This document shows, piece after piece, positions 1 to 8,532 of a stretch of 35,787 bases of DNA; the stretch's first letter is position 1, and the number at the start of each line of letters is the position of its first letter. The notes under the pieces were generated by a model that saw only the letters and a list, made by a program, of their open reading frames with translations, was not told the DNA's origin and made no database searches. The stretch covers positions 1 through 35,787 of the forward strand of contig JAIOYW010000026.1 in assembly GCA_021740915.1 (NCBI GenBank). The letters are read 5' to 3'. The translations under genes were made by a program, and so were the position numbers. The DNA comes from Ignavibacteriales bacterium (GTDB lineage Bacteria; Bacteroidota; Ignavibacteria; Ignavibacteriales; Melioribacteraceae).

Positions 1-241
1 AGATTCCTGCCGGTGGTGCCGGTGGTAGTTCTGCTTCGCCAAGTCCTGCATCCAGTCCGTCTGTTCCAAGAGGATCGATTCCTGCTGCCATATTGTATGT
101 GCCGCCTACGCCGTCAACTACGTTGAATGCTATTTCATATAATGCTGCTGTGGGACGGTCTGAACCACCGTTACCTGCGAATAAACTTGAATTTATCGCT
201 ATTGAAAAGAGAAACAAAAAAAAGAGTACGGATTTTTTCAT
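1..241 (-). CDS. Secreted T9SS-type protein, N-terminal fragment
   Basis: Read on the minus strand from an ATG at 241-239, an open frame of 80 codons runs off the left edge. It starts MKKSVLFFLFLFSIA, a lysine-rich n-region followed by a hydrophobic core, so it is a classic signal peptide with likely cleavage after about residue 22. The mature part reads as a secreted-protein start with a DPLGTDGLDAGLGEAELPP segment. That wording is common at the start of Ignavibacteria extracellular proteins that end in a type IX sorting domain (family knowledge, not seen here because the C-terminus is outside). An AGAGGG about ten bases upstream may be the ribosome site. The plus-strand ORF over the same bases is a shadow. 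The function beyond export cannot be told. Confidence 0.7.
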   Translation of the reverse strand, partial: MKKSVLFFLFLFSIAINSSLFAGNGGSDRPTAALYEIAFNVVDGVGGTYNMAAGIDPLGTDGLDAGLGEAELPPAPPAGI

Positions 242-498
242 CGGGTATTCCCTCTGGATTTATTTATATATGAATGAATTAAAAAAAATAAAAATTTTAT
301 CAGTCGTAAAATTATTTTACTAATAATTGAAAAAATTTGTGCTAAAATAGACTTTAATCATAATAGTATCAAGTATTCAACCAAATATTAGATTACGATC
401 ACACTATTTTAATCGTTTTTTTTATAAATGATTGGCTGATAAAAAGTATAGCCGCAATATAAGACAAATAAGAAGCCGGAAAAGTTTAATAATTCAGC

Positions 499-1605
499 TT
501 ATTTCCACTCCTGTTTTTTAATAACCGATAGCAGAAAGAACCAGAAAAGCAGAATTTCGTATATAAATCCGAAAAATATTAAATCGGTCAGAGAAAGATC
601 ATTCCTGAAGAGCGATGCCATTTTAGGGTAAATAATAATGTCTGATAATAATTTGATTGGCGTAAGCCAGTAAACCAGATCACTTCCGGTAAGCAGCCCG
701 TATAAAAGACCGTAAACCATCACATAATTTGCCGCATGCCAGAAAAGAAGAAATACTGAGTGTTTCAGGTTATAATGTTTTGAAGTTGAAAGGTGCCGGG
801 TTTTTTGTTTTACAACCTGTCTGAAATCTTTATAGGGATAAGTAGTAACAATTGCTTCAGGTTCAGTGATTGTTCCTGTTTTGTAGCCGGCATCCAGAGC
901 TTTTTGCAGCAGCAGATCATCATCGCCTGAAAGGGTTTTTAATGTGCCGGAATAACCCCCGACTGCAAGAAAAAGTGATTTGGTGAAGGAGAGGCTTCCG
1001 CCGGAGCAGGCATAGGGGAATGATACGCCGGCAGCCGAGAGGGTCAATAGCTGACTGCGTAAATTATCATACCGGCTGAATTTTGCCCCGAATGAATCGC
1101 CGCCAACTATTTTCACTGGTCCGAATACAAATTGGTATCCTTTTGAATGTGCCTCCGCAATTGCACTGAGCCATTTTCTGCCCGGACTGCAATCGGCATC
1201 TGTTATTGCAATAATATTATGTGCGGCATTTTCAATACCTAATTTCAAGGCGCCCTTTTTCCCGGGATGCACTTTATTGTTGCCGTGAATTATCCGGAAA
1301 TTGGGGAGATCGCGGCAGAGCTCGTGCAGCCGGTTGTTCGTATCGTCATCTGAATTATCATCAACAATTATTACTTCATAATGAGCGTCGGGGTAATCGA
1401 GTTCAGATAAGACCTTAATAAGATTTTTGCTGTTAAGGCTTTCATTTTTTGCGGCAACAACAACTGAAATATCAGGAGGTTCAAACGAATAGACGTTTTT
1501 CTGCCGGAATTTTCTCAGGGTTTTTATCTGTGCAATTAATACAGTAATAAATGTAAGAAGCAGCACCCCGGAATAAATTTCGAAAATTGTCTGAAAAGTC
1601 GGCAA
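499..1605 (-). CDS. Membrane-anchored family 2 glycosyltransferase
   Basis: A 368-aa protein that would transfer a sugar from a nucleotide donor to a membrane-associated acceptor at the inner membrane. One membrane helix lies at about residues 8-26, then a GT-A domain: ISVVVAAKNE at 46-55, VDDNS at 81-85 (donor binding), DADCS at 136-140 (the DxD metal site) and SGDDDLL at 226-232 (the ED-type catalytic acid region). KQKTRHLSTS at 266-275 takes the place of the QxxRW motif. Two or three further helices follow between about 283 and 362. This N-helix/GT2/C-helices layout resembles processive or polyprenyl-linked GT2 enzymes. The acceptor is unknown. It stands alone, divergent from the carboxypeptidase gene. 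Confidence 0.85.
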   Translation of the reverse strand: MPTFQTIFEIYSGVLLLTFITVLIAQIKTLRKFRQKNVYSFEPPDISVVVAAKNESLNSKNLIKVLSELDYPDAHYEVIIVDDNSDDDTNNRLHELCRDLPNFRIIHGNNKVHPGKKGALKLGIENAAHNIIAITDADCSPGRKWLSAIAEAHSKGYQFVFGPVKIVGGDSFGAKFSRYDNLRSQLLTLSAAGVSFPYACSGGSLSFTKSLFLAVGGYSGTLKTLSGDDDLLLQKALDAGYKTGTITEPEAIVTTYPYKDFRQVVKQKTRHLSTSKHYNLKHSVFLLFWHAANYVMVYGLLYGLLTGSDLVYWLTPIKLLSDIIIYPKMASLFRNDLSLTDLIFFGFIYEILLFWFFLLSVIKKQEWK

Positions 1606-1630
1606 AAACAGCTCCGGAAAGTAGTTGTTG

Positions 1631-1646
1631 AAAGAATTAATTCTTT
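1631..1646. promoter_or_regulatory. Perfect 16-bp palindrome between divergent genes
   Basis: AAAGAATT followed directly by AATTCTTT, a perfect dyad 25 bases upstream of the glycosyltransferase start and about 195 bases upstream of the carboxypeptidase start. Its place between two divergent genes suggests an operator, but AT-rich dyads also occur by chance. Confidence 0.3.
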
Positions 1647-1841
1647 AGAAAAACGATATGCAAGATACCTAAATTAATTCTTAAGATTTATCATTTAAAC
1701 TCATTGCAGGATTCAGGTGATGCAGATCATTTAACAGAGCGCTCTCCTGGATCACAGATCATGTGCCTGTATTTCCCTGAACGGGAGAAAATGTTTATTT
1801 TAATTCTTTATATCATATTAATTAGTACAATGGAAATAAAA

Positions 1842-4800
1842 ATGAAACGTACCATTCTGATATTGATCCTTCTGGCGATGAGTATCGCAAACGCTGAAAC
1901 TATACGTCAGGTGAAAATTTATTACGAAAACAAAACAGATATCAGGAACCTGAGGAGTATTGGTCTTGAATTTGATCATGCTTTTCAGACAAAAGACAAA
2001 GCGCTTATCGTGTTCCTGAATGAGAAAGAGTTCACGGCTCTCAGATCGTCGGGTTATAATTACGATGTGCTTATTGATGACTGGAAAAAATATTATGCGA
2101 GCCTTCCCGGGCTAAGTGAGTCGGAAAAAGATGATTTCCGGCGTGAAAGCGCTGAGAAATTCGGGGTTACCGGCTTCGGTTTTGGCTCCATGGGCGGATA
2201 TTATACGATGCAGGAAGTTTATGGTAAACTCGATGAGATGCGCACAAATTATCCAAACATTATCACGCAGAAATTTTCGGCTGGTAACACTCTTGAAAAC
2301 CGCCCGATGTATGCTGTAAAAATCTCGGATAATCCCGATATTGATGAGGACGAACCCGAAGTATTTCTGAATGCACTTATTCATGCGCGCGAACCCCAGG
2401 CAATGGCAACAATTGTTTATTATATGTTCTATCTGCTCGAAAACTACGGAACCGATCCGGAGGTTACTTATCTCGTAAATAACCGCGAGATATTTTTTAT
2501 GCCGATTATTAACGTTGACGGTTACGAGTATAACCGTCAGACTGATCCTAACGGCGGAGGAGACTGGCGAAAAAACAGGCGCCTGAATACCGGCGGCTCC
2601 ATAGGAGTCGATCTTAACCGTAACTTTGGTTATCAGTGGGGCTACGATAATAATGGTTCGAGCGGCAATCCAAGCGATCTGACATACAGAGGCACTGCAC
2701 CTTTTTCCGAACCTGAGACTCAGGTATATCGCGATTTTGTTATTTCACGTAATTTCAAAACCGCATTAAATTATCACACTTACAGCAATCTGCTTATTAT
2801 TCCCTGGGGTTATATTCCTGAACAAACCGCTGATTCGCTTGCATACAGGGAATATGCTGCCGATATGACCTCTGTGAATCATTATACATGGGGAACCTCG
2901 GGCGATATTCTTTATGAAGTTAACGGCGCCACCGATGACTGGATGTACGGCGAACAAACCTTAAAACCCAAAGTTATTTCATTTACGCCTGAAGTCGGCG
3001 GAAGTTCAGACGGATTCTGGCCCGCGCAGAGCCGTATCTTCCCGCTCGCTCAGGAAAATGTAACAATGAATCTTTATCTCACCTGGATTGCAGGCGATTA
3101 TGTTTCCGTTATAAGTTCTGAATTTTCTTCAGAATTCTTTTTACCGGGAGAGGATTACACAATCACTCCGGTACTCAGTAATAAAGGACTTTCAACAGCT
3201 TACGACCTGCAGGTTGTATTCACGTCCTTATCCGAACACATACAGTCTAACGCCGGAGCAGTAATGATCGATTCGATCGGCTCGAGGCAGGTATTCAATC
3301 AGGTGGAGCCTCTCAGTTTTTCAGTTTCTGAATATGCTCCTGTCGGACAAAAGCTGTATTTTTCATTTACAACCTCTACAAACGGCATCGTGATGTCAGT
3401 AGATACAATGTATCTCGTTGCTGGTATGCCGGAATATATTTTTAATGACGATACAAACGATCCGAATTCTCTCTGGACTATCACAGCCTCGCCGACAACG
3501 CCGAAATGGGAAGCCACTACAACGTCTTTCCATTCTGCCCCGAATTCCTATACTGACAGCAAAACGGGAGATTATGCCAGCAATGCCACAGTTACAATGA
3601 CAATGAAAAACCCTGTAAGTCTTGCAGCTATTGATTATGCAACTTTAACTTTCTGGACTAAGTGGGATATTGAGGATAGCTGGGATTGCGGACAGGTTGA
3701 AATAAGTACCAATAACGGAAGTTCGTGGACTCCGCTCGCAGGCGCTTATACTGTTTCCGGTTCGGGACAGGGAGTTCAGCCTGTTGGTGAACCAGTTTAT
3801 GATGGCACAAAATCGACATGGGTCGAAGAGATGATCGATCTTTCGGCTTACGCAGGTGAGAGTATTAAGATCCGTTTTGAACTGAAAACCGATGGAAGTG
3901 TTCAGGAAGACGGCTGGTATCTTGATGATATCCGCATTTTCTTCTATGGAGGCGACCCTGAGAATTCTAAATGTGTCGATATTAATTTTGTTGAGGGCTG
4001 GAATCTTGTTTCAGTTCCGGTGGTTACGCTCAATATGGGCGCAGCAAATATTTTCCCTGAAGCTGTTTCACCTGCTTTTGCTTATAACGATGGCTACCAG
4101 TTCAGCGATATCCTCCAGAATGACAAAGGCTACTGGATGAAATTTGATGCCCCCGGGACAAAGAATCTCTGCGGCACAAGAATAGACGGAAATATCGCCA
4201 TTAATCCGGGCTGGAATATTGTTGGAGGCAACGACACTCTTGCAGCAGTTTCTCAGATAACAACAACCCCGGCAGATATACTTTCAACATTTTTCTATGG
4301 ATATTCAGGCGGTTATTCTGTAGTTGACGACCTCGTTCCAGGAAAAGGATACTGGGTCCGTGCATCGCAGGCTGGCACAATACATCTGAATAATATCAAT
4401 GCCGGGAAAAAACCTGCGCGCGATTTGAGCGAAACAGCAGTCAGTTTCTCATCTGCAGACGGCAGATCGGTAAAATTATTGCTTGCCGGCGATAAACCTG
4501 AAAGTTATTATGATATGCCTCCGGCTGCTCCTGAAGGCAGAGGCGGAATATTTTTTGAGGGCGGAAAAATCGGCGTCCCGGGAGAAAGCGGAAAAGTAAT
4601 ATTCGAAAATGTCAGTTTCCCTGTCAGCATCGCCGCCAATGGCGCCGATATCAGTCTGAACTCAGCCGGACTTAATACGATCATCAGGGACGGCTCTTCA
4701 TTTATCCTGAAGGAAAATACCGGCAGCATTGAGCTTTCTATCGTGAACATTGTTCAGGATTATTCGCTCAGCCAGAATTATCCGAATCCTTTTAATCCTT

Positions 4801-5033
4801 CGACAGTTATTTCGTATCAGTTGAAAGTAAAAAGCACAGTCAGCCTCAAGGTATTCGATGTATTAGGGAATGAGGTTGCCGCTCTGCTTGAGGGTCAGCA
4901 GGATGCCGGAATTTATGAGGTTAATTTTAATGCTTCGAATCTTTCAAGCGGCGTTTATTTCTATACCCTTAGCGCAAAAGGAAATGACGGCAGCGAATTC
5001 AATTCTGTAAGGAAAATGATGCTGCTCCGTTAA
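1842..5033 (+). CDS. Secreted M14 zinc carboxypeptidase with T9SS sorting domain
   Basis: A 1063-aa extracellular metallocarboxypeptidase. I take ATG 1842 (MKRTILILILLAMS, a signal peptide) over in-frame starts at 1704 and 1830, which only add a non-signal leader; no clear Shine-Dalgarno site is seen. After a propeptide-like stretch, the catalytic domain (about 118-400) has the first zinc pair H181-A-R-E184, DLNRNFG at 257-263 (substrate-binding Arg), the second zinc His in NYHTYS (H312) and the catalytic Glu in FTPEVGG (E384). A beta-sandwich with LDDIRI follows, then WNLVSVP repeats. The last 85 residues contain LSQNYPNPFNPSTV, the Por secretion (TIGR04183-type) sorting domain. It would release C-terminal amino acids from extracellular peptides. 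A terminator lies 32 bases after the stop. Confidence 0.92.
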   Translation: MKRTILILILLAMSIANAETIRQVKIYYENKTDIRNLRSIGLEFDHAFQTKDKALIVFLNEKEFTALRSSGYNYDVLIDDWKKYYASLPGLSESEKDDFRRESAEKFGVTGFGFGSMGGYYTMQEVYGKLDEMRTNYPNIITQKFSAGNTLENRPMYAVKISDNPDIDEDEPEVFLNALIHAREPQAMATIVYYMFYLLENYGTDPEVTYLVNNREIFFMPIINVDGYEYNRQTDPNGGGDWRKNRRLNTGGSIGVDLNRNFGYQWGYDNNGSSGNPSDLTYRGTAPFSEPETQVYRDFVISRNFKTALNYHTYSNLLIIPWGYIPEQTADSLAYREYAADMTSVNHYTWGTSGDILYEVNGATDDWMYGEQTLKPKVISFTPEVGGSSDGFWPAQSRIFPLAQENVTMNLYLTWIAGDYVSVISSEFSSEFFLPGEDYTITPVLSNKGLSTAYDLQVVFTSLSEHIQSNAGAVMIDSIGSRQVFNQVEPLSFSVSEYAPVGQKLYFSFTTSTNGIVMSVDTMYLVAGMPEYIFNDDTNDPNSLWTITASPTTPKWEATTTSFHSAPNSYTDSKTGDYASNATVTMTMKNPVSLAAIDYATLTFWTKWDIEDSWDCGQVEISTNNGSSWTPLAGAYTVSGSGQGVQPVGEPVYDGTKSTWVEEMIDLSAYAGESIKIRFELKTDGSVQEDGWYLDDIRIFFYGGDPENSKCVDINFVEGWNLVSVPVVTLNMGAANIFPEAVSPAFAYNDGYQFSDILQNDKGYWMKFDAPGTKNLCGTRIDGNIAINPGWNIVGGNDTLAAVSQITTTPADILSTFFYGYSGGYSVVDDLVPGKGYWVRASQAGTIHLNNINAGKKPARDLSETAVSFSSADGRSVKLLLAGDKPESYYDMPPAAPEGRGGIFFEGGKIGVPGESGKVIFENVSFPVSIAANGADISLNSAGLNTIIRDGSSFILKENTGSIELSIVNIVQDYSLSQNYPNPFNPSTVISYQLKVKSTVSLKVFDVLGNEVAALLEGQQDAGIYEVNFNASNLSSGVYFYTLSAKGNDGSEFNSVRKMMLLR

Positions 5034-5064
5034 TTTATCAGAGCATAGTATTTTAGGAACATTG

Positions 5065-5092
5065 AGAGGGACGAGAGTCCCTCTTTCTGTTT
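5065..5092 (+). terminator. Rho-independent terminator of the carboxypeptidase gene
   Basis: The perfect 8-bp stem AGAGGGAC/GTCCCTCT with a GAGA loop (5065-5084) is followed by a T-rich tail, 32 bases after the stop codon. Confidence 0.75.
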
Positions 5093-5268
5093 GAAGCAGA
5101 TCAATCTGATAATACTGTTATTTGTTCTTATAAGGGCATTTCATCGCCGGAAAATTAAAGCCTTCTCACCCCGCTATTTTTTATTATTCAATTATTTTTT
5201 CTTCTGTTCGGTAAATAAGTTCAGGATTATTTAATTTTAAGCATATTAAAATGCAAACAGGTGAAGCG

Positions 5269-7074
5269 ATGCGTTACTCAAAATTATTTTCTTTGCTGAT
5301 CGTGGTATTATCCGTAAGTATTTCAGCACAGTATTCCACACCAAATACCGGTGTTAACTGGACGATAGATGATCTTGTCCTGAACTCCGGCGGTGTTGTT
5401 ATGGGATCATATCCGGCATATACAATCACGCAGGAAGTCACAGTTTCGGCAGCCGACCGCCTTACAGTTCCCGGAGGATCAGAAATTACTTTCAGCGTAT
5501 TGAATTCGGGATTATATTCTCAGGGGATTTTACGTATTGAGGGAACTCCGCAGCTTAATGTTATGCTGAAGGGAGCCGCGGAAGATTCTACCGGCTCGTG
5601 GCAGGGACTTAAATTCGAGGATACAAGTATCGATGGCGAAAATATTGTTACCTGGACATATATCAATTCAGCATATTACGGAGTTAGGGCGATAAATGCT
5701 TCTCCCGTTGTTGAGGACTGCTATTTCTACAAATGCCGCAGAGGGCTCAATCTCAGCGGCTCGGATGCCGTATTAAAAAGGAGCGTGATTGAAAGATCGT
5801 ATGAATATGGCATCAACATGACGCTTTCATCTTCTCCGCTGATCGAAACTAATTACCTGTTCGATAATAACACTCAGAACACTTCCGCGAAAAATCAGAT
5901 TAGCGTCGGGCTGCAGGGGAATAATTCACCGGTTATCCGGAGCAATCATATCAAAGGCAGCGCCAATTCCAAAACGGGCGGTATCAGTATCTGGGTCAGC
6001 GGCTCCACTTCATTTTCGAATTCCGTTATCGAAAACAATCTGATCGAAAATAATGCTTTCGGTATTACTCTTTACAGCTCGTCGAATGGAATAGTTAATG
6101 TGCTTGTGAAGAATAATGTTATTAAAAATAATAATATCGGTCCTGATCCTATGACTTCCGGCAGCGGAATAAACCTCAACGGCAGCAGTTTTAATACTCC
6201 GGTTATAACACGAAATACTATTACCGGAAATCTTTGGGGTATAACTCTCCAGAATGGCACAACTGTACAGGCAGGTCCTCAGCCTAATATCGGGAACATA
6301 GAAAATGCTGATACAACCGATGACGGATACAACAGTATTTATGATAACGGCAATAGCGGCATGATATATGACTTATACAATAACTGTACGAATGATGTTT
6401 ATGCTCAGAATAATGACTGGGGCGTTTACGATTCGGCTTCCGTTGAGGAACATATTTATCATAAAACGGACAATGCCGCTCATGGCTTCGTAAAATACAT
6501 GCCTTTCTATGAGCCGATTGTGCCGGTGGAACTGCTTTCTTTTACATGTCTGCAAGAAAAGGGAAGCGTGAGGCTCGCCTGGCAGACTGCAACCGAAACA
6601 AATAATGCAGGATTCAGGATTTTACGGAACAATCGGGAGATAGGTTTTGTCACGGGCTCAGGCTCTGTTGCTGAGGTTGTGAATTACAGTTTCAATGATG
6701 ATAATCCGCTTTCCGGCAGGAATTTCTATGAATTGTACCAGCTCGATTTTATCGGCAGCCTGACCAAGATTGCAGAGACAACCCTACTATTTGATGCTAT
6801 TCCATCTGATTTCAGGATAATCGGCGCCTATCCTAATCCGTTCAATCCATCCACCACAGTCGAGTATTATCTGCCGGAAGAAAGCAATATGGAAATACGG
6901 GTATTTAATATCAGAGGGGAAGAGGTAAATATTAAATCATATTCGAAAAAACAAGCCGGAAAAAATACTGCCAGACTGGATTTTAGTGATAATCCGAGCG
7001 GTGTTTATTTTATTCAGCTTTCAGATAAAGATAACACCATTACTAAGTCAGTTAAAGTAATGCTGATTAAGTGA
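5269..7074 (+). CDS. Secreted right-handed beta-helix protein with T9SS sorting domain
   Basis: A 601-aa secreted protein. ATG 5269 is preferred over the in-frame ATG 5251 because AGGTGA lies five bases before it and a signal peptide (MRYSKLFSLLIVVLSVSISA) begins exactly there. Residues from about 60 to 380 are Asn/Gly/Ser-rich short repeats of the kind NNVIKNNNIG and ENNLIENNAFG, the pattern of a parallel beta-helix (PbH1/NosD-like), often a polysaccharide-binding or lyase fold. A fibronectin-like segment (VELLSFTC...VRLAWQTATETNNAGF) follows, and the protein ends with GAYPNPFNPSTTVEYYLP, the type IX sorting domain. I see no catalytic residues, so lyase activity is only a possibility. It follows the peptidase gene on the same strand but after a terminator. 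Confidence 0.85.
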   Translation: MRYSKLFSLLIVVLSVSISAQYSTPNTGVNWTIDDLVLNSGGVVMGSYPAYTITQEVTVSAADRLTVPGGSEITFSVLNSGLYSQGILRIEGTPQLNVMLKGAAEDSTGSWQGLKFEDTSIDGENIVTWTYINSAYYGVRAINASPVVEDCYFYKCRRGLNLSGSDAVLKRSVIERSYEYGINMTLSSSPLIETNYLFDNNTQNTSAKNQISVGLQGNNSPVIRSNHIKGSANSKTGGISIWVSGSTSFSNSVIENNLIENNAFGITLYSSSNGIVNVLVKNNVIKNNNIGPDPMTSGSGINLNGSSFNTPVITRNTITGNLWGITLQNGTTVQAGPQPNIGNIENADTTDDGYNSIYDNGNSGMIYDLYNNCTNDVYAQNNDWGVYDSASVEEHIYHKTDNAAHGFVKYMPFYEPIVPVELLSFTCLQEKGSVRLAWQTATETNNAGFRILRNNREIGFVTGSGSVAEVVNYSFNDDNPLSGRNFYELYQLDFIGSLTKIAETTLLFDAIPSDFRIIGAYPNPFNPSTTVEYYLPEESNMEIRVFNIRGEEVNIKSYSKKQAGKNTARLDFSDNPSGVYFIQLSDKDNTITKSVKVMLIK

Positions 7075-7096
7075 TAGAATCTTCTTGAAACTGTGA

Positions 7097-7573
7097 TCAT
7101 TTTCCCCAGTTTTTAGGGTTATCGCGAATATAGGTGCGGATTCGAAATAATTCATCATCGCTTCTAATGATGGAATCATAAAATCTGGATTGCCAGATTT
7201 GTTTGCCGGCTGTTCCATTTATTTCGTTTATTTTCCTCGCAGAAAATGATTTAAGGGCACGGACAAATTCTGATAACCCATGTTGTTTTTCGGGATTTTG
7301 GTTGTCCTTAATTTCGATTATCCCATGAAAATGATCAGGCATAACAATAAATTCGTCTATTTCAATATTACCATAGTGGTTCGGTAAATCAAGAAAACAA
7401 TCCCTGACAATTTTACCTTCCTCAGAAAGTGATACACAGCCGTTCACAATCCCGGATAGAATCCGTTCACGGTTTTTAGTGCAGATAGTAATAAAATATT
7501 TTCCCGGTGAGGAATAATCATATTTCGGTAATCGGGTAGATTCAATACGGTATTTGTTTCTGAACAATGTCAT
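7097..7573 (-). CDS. RAYT-type (REP-associated) Y1 transposase
   Basis: A 158-aa Y1 HUH-fold transposase of the IS200/RAYT class. These enzymes nick single-stranded DNA at hairpins and are linked to the spread of REP sequences. Visible are the opening RLPKYDYSSPGKYFITI, the HUH pair in VMPDHFHGII (H81, H83) and the catalytic tyrosine in RFYDSIIRS (Y132), followed by RTYIRDNPKNW. The length is full for the family. There is no partner tnpB. A 16-bp perfect hairpin lies about 210 bases upstream (7782-7816) and is the natural candidate for its REP. It is probably domesticated rather than a self-moving IS, since no paired element ends are seen. Confidence 0.88.
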   Translation of the reverse strand: MTLFRNKYRIESTRLPKYDYSSPGKYFITICTKNRERILSGIVNGCVSLSEEGKIVRDCFLDLPNHYGNIEIDEFIVMPDHFHGIIEIKDNQNPEKQHGLSEFVRALKSFSARKINEINGTAGKQIWQSRFYDSIIRSDDELFRIRTYIRDNPKNWGK

Positions 7574-7734
7574 ATATTATCCGCATTTGTGGCGTGTCAT
7601 ATAAAATGTATTTCGATTGTATTTTATTAATGATCCGTTTTAATTTTTAATCATAAAATAAAAAACGCACCGGTCATTATCCATCAAATATTTTGTATAT
7701 ACGAATGCATGTGTACGCATATGTTTTTATGACA

Positions 7735-7782
7735 TGTGATATGCGATATGCGATATGTGATATGTGATGTGCGATATACGAT
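7735..7782. repeat. Short tandem GATATG(C/T) repeats
   Basis: About six imperfect 7-8 base units of the type GATATGC / GATATGT / GATGTGC run in tandem immediately before the REP-like hairpin. This is low-complexity DNA; no gene is visible in 7574-7926 apart from this and the two repeats that follow. Confidence 0.7.
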
Positions 7783-7816
7783 TTGTAGAGACAGGTCTAA
7801 GACCTGTCTCTACAAA
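7782..7816. repeat. REP-like perfect hairpin near the RAYT gene
   Basis: Arms of 16 bp (7782-7797 and 7801-7816), opening TTTGTAGAGACAGGTC, pair perfectly around a 3-base TAA loop. Compact GTAGAGAC-type palindromes are common dispersed repeats in bacterial genomes. Being about 210 bases from a RAYT transposase, this could be its substrate. It has no T-tail in either direction, so it is not a typical terminator. Confidence 0.65.
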
Positions 7817-7847
7817 CATCAACGACAAACCAAACATCAACGACAAA
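7814..7847. repeat. Two direct copies of a 16-base unit
   Basis: AAACATCAACGACAAA occurs at 7814-7829 and again at 7832-7847. The first copy overlaps the foot of the REP-like hairpin. Confidence 0.7.
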
Positions 7848-7926
7848 AACCGTGCAATATCGACAAACAACCATCAAAATCCATATCCACCCGCCAGCCC
7901 ATCGATAACCATTCCGGTTATTTGGA

Positions 7927-8532
7927 TCAATTAGGAATATCTAGAATCGAATATCCCTGCCAGCCTTTAAAATCAAAATGCCACCATTCCGAGGTAATAG
8001 GTTCGAATCCGGATTCAATCATCAGCGAACGCAATAAATCACGATTCGCTCTCTCTTCAGACGATAAACCTTTGTAATTAAAATGCGCTTTCTCGGTGAA
8101 ATCATCGTAAGCGGTACCCATAGGAAGCTCGTTACCATCCTTATCGATTATAGTAAGGTCAACCGCACAGCCGCGGTTATGGCGAGAGCCTTTTGCCGGA
8201 TTTGCGACGTATCTGTCATCGGGCATAATCACCCACATCTTTTTTTGAACGGAAAGAGGGCGGTAGCCGTCGTAAATCTTAAGCCGGAGTCCTTTTTCCT
8301 TCAACAAACGTGCATTGGCTTCAACAATTTTTTTTGCTGCCTCCGCTCTCAGTAACACTTTCGATGAACTATAAAGCACCTGCCCAGTAAAATTATCCGC
8401 AGTTGCATACCGGACATCAGTAACAATAGTCGAATCCAGAGAATTTATCCACACGAGAGAAGAATCCTTCTGCCCGTAAAATGAATAAGAAAGAAAAAGA
8501 ACCAATACTAATAACTTGCTTTTTACTGTCAT
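7927..8532 (-). CDS. ddpX: D-alanyl-D-alanine dipeptidase (VanX/DdpX family)
   Basis: A 201-aa exported M15D metallopeptidase that would cut free D-Ala-D-Ala, recycling peptidoglycan-derived dipeptide. A signal peptide (MTVKSKLLVLVLFLSYSFYG) is followed by the full catalytic set: the VanX-type Arg in YDGYRPLS (R91), SRHNRGCAVDLT with zinc ligands H118 and D125, and SEWWHFDF with catalytic E182 and third zinc ligand H185. The exported form points to nutritional or recycling use rather than vancomycin resistance; no van genes are near. Its ATG overlaps the stop of the preceding debranching enzyme gene (ATGA at 8529-8532), so the two are translationally coupled. Confidence 0.9.
   Translation of the reverse strand: MTVKSKLLVLVLFLSYSFYGQKDSSLVWINSLDSTIVTDVRYATADNFTGQVLYSSSKVLLRAEAAKKIVEANARLLKEKGLRLKIYDGYRPLSVQKKMWVIMPDDRYVANPAKGSRHNRGCAVDLTIIDKDGNELPMGTAYDDFTEKAHFNYKGLSSEERANRDLLRSLMIESGFEPITSEWWHFDFKGWQGYSILDIPN

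Noticed and set aside
93-323. 76-codon plus-strand ORF at the left end
   Set aside because: It lies opposite a minus-strand frame with a clear signal peptide and secreted-protein content; its C-terminus is low-complexity AT-rich sequence.
7735-7847. CRISPR array
   Set aside because: The repeats are too short, contiguous or only two in number, without unique spacers of regular length, and no cas gene is present.
7736-8077. 113-codon plus-strand ORF over the tandem repeats
   Set aside because: Its translation is repeat-derived (MRYVICDVRYTIC) and it overlaps the well-supported ddpX gene on the other strand.
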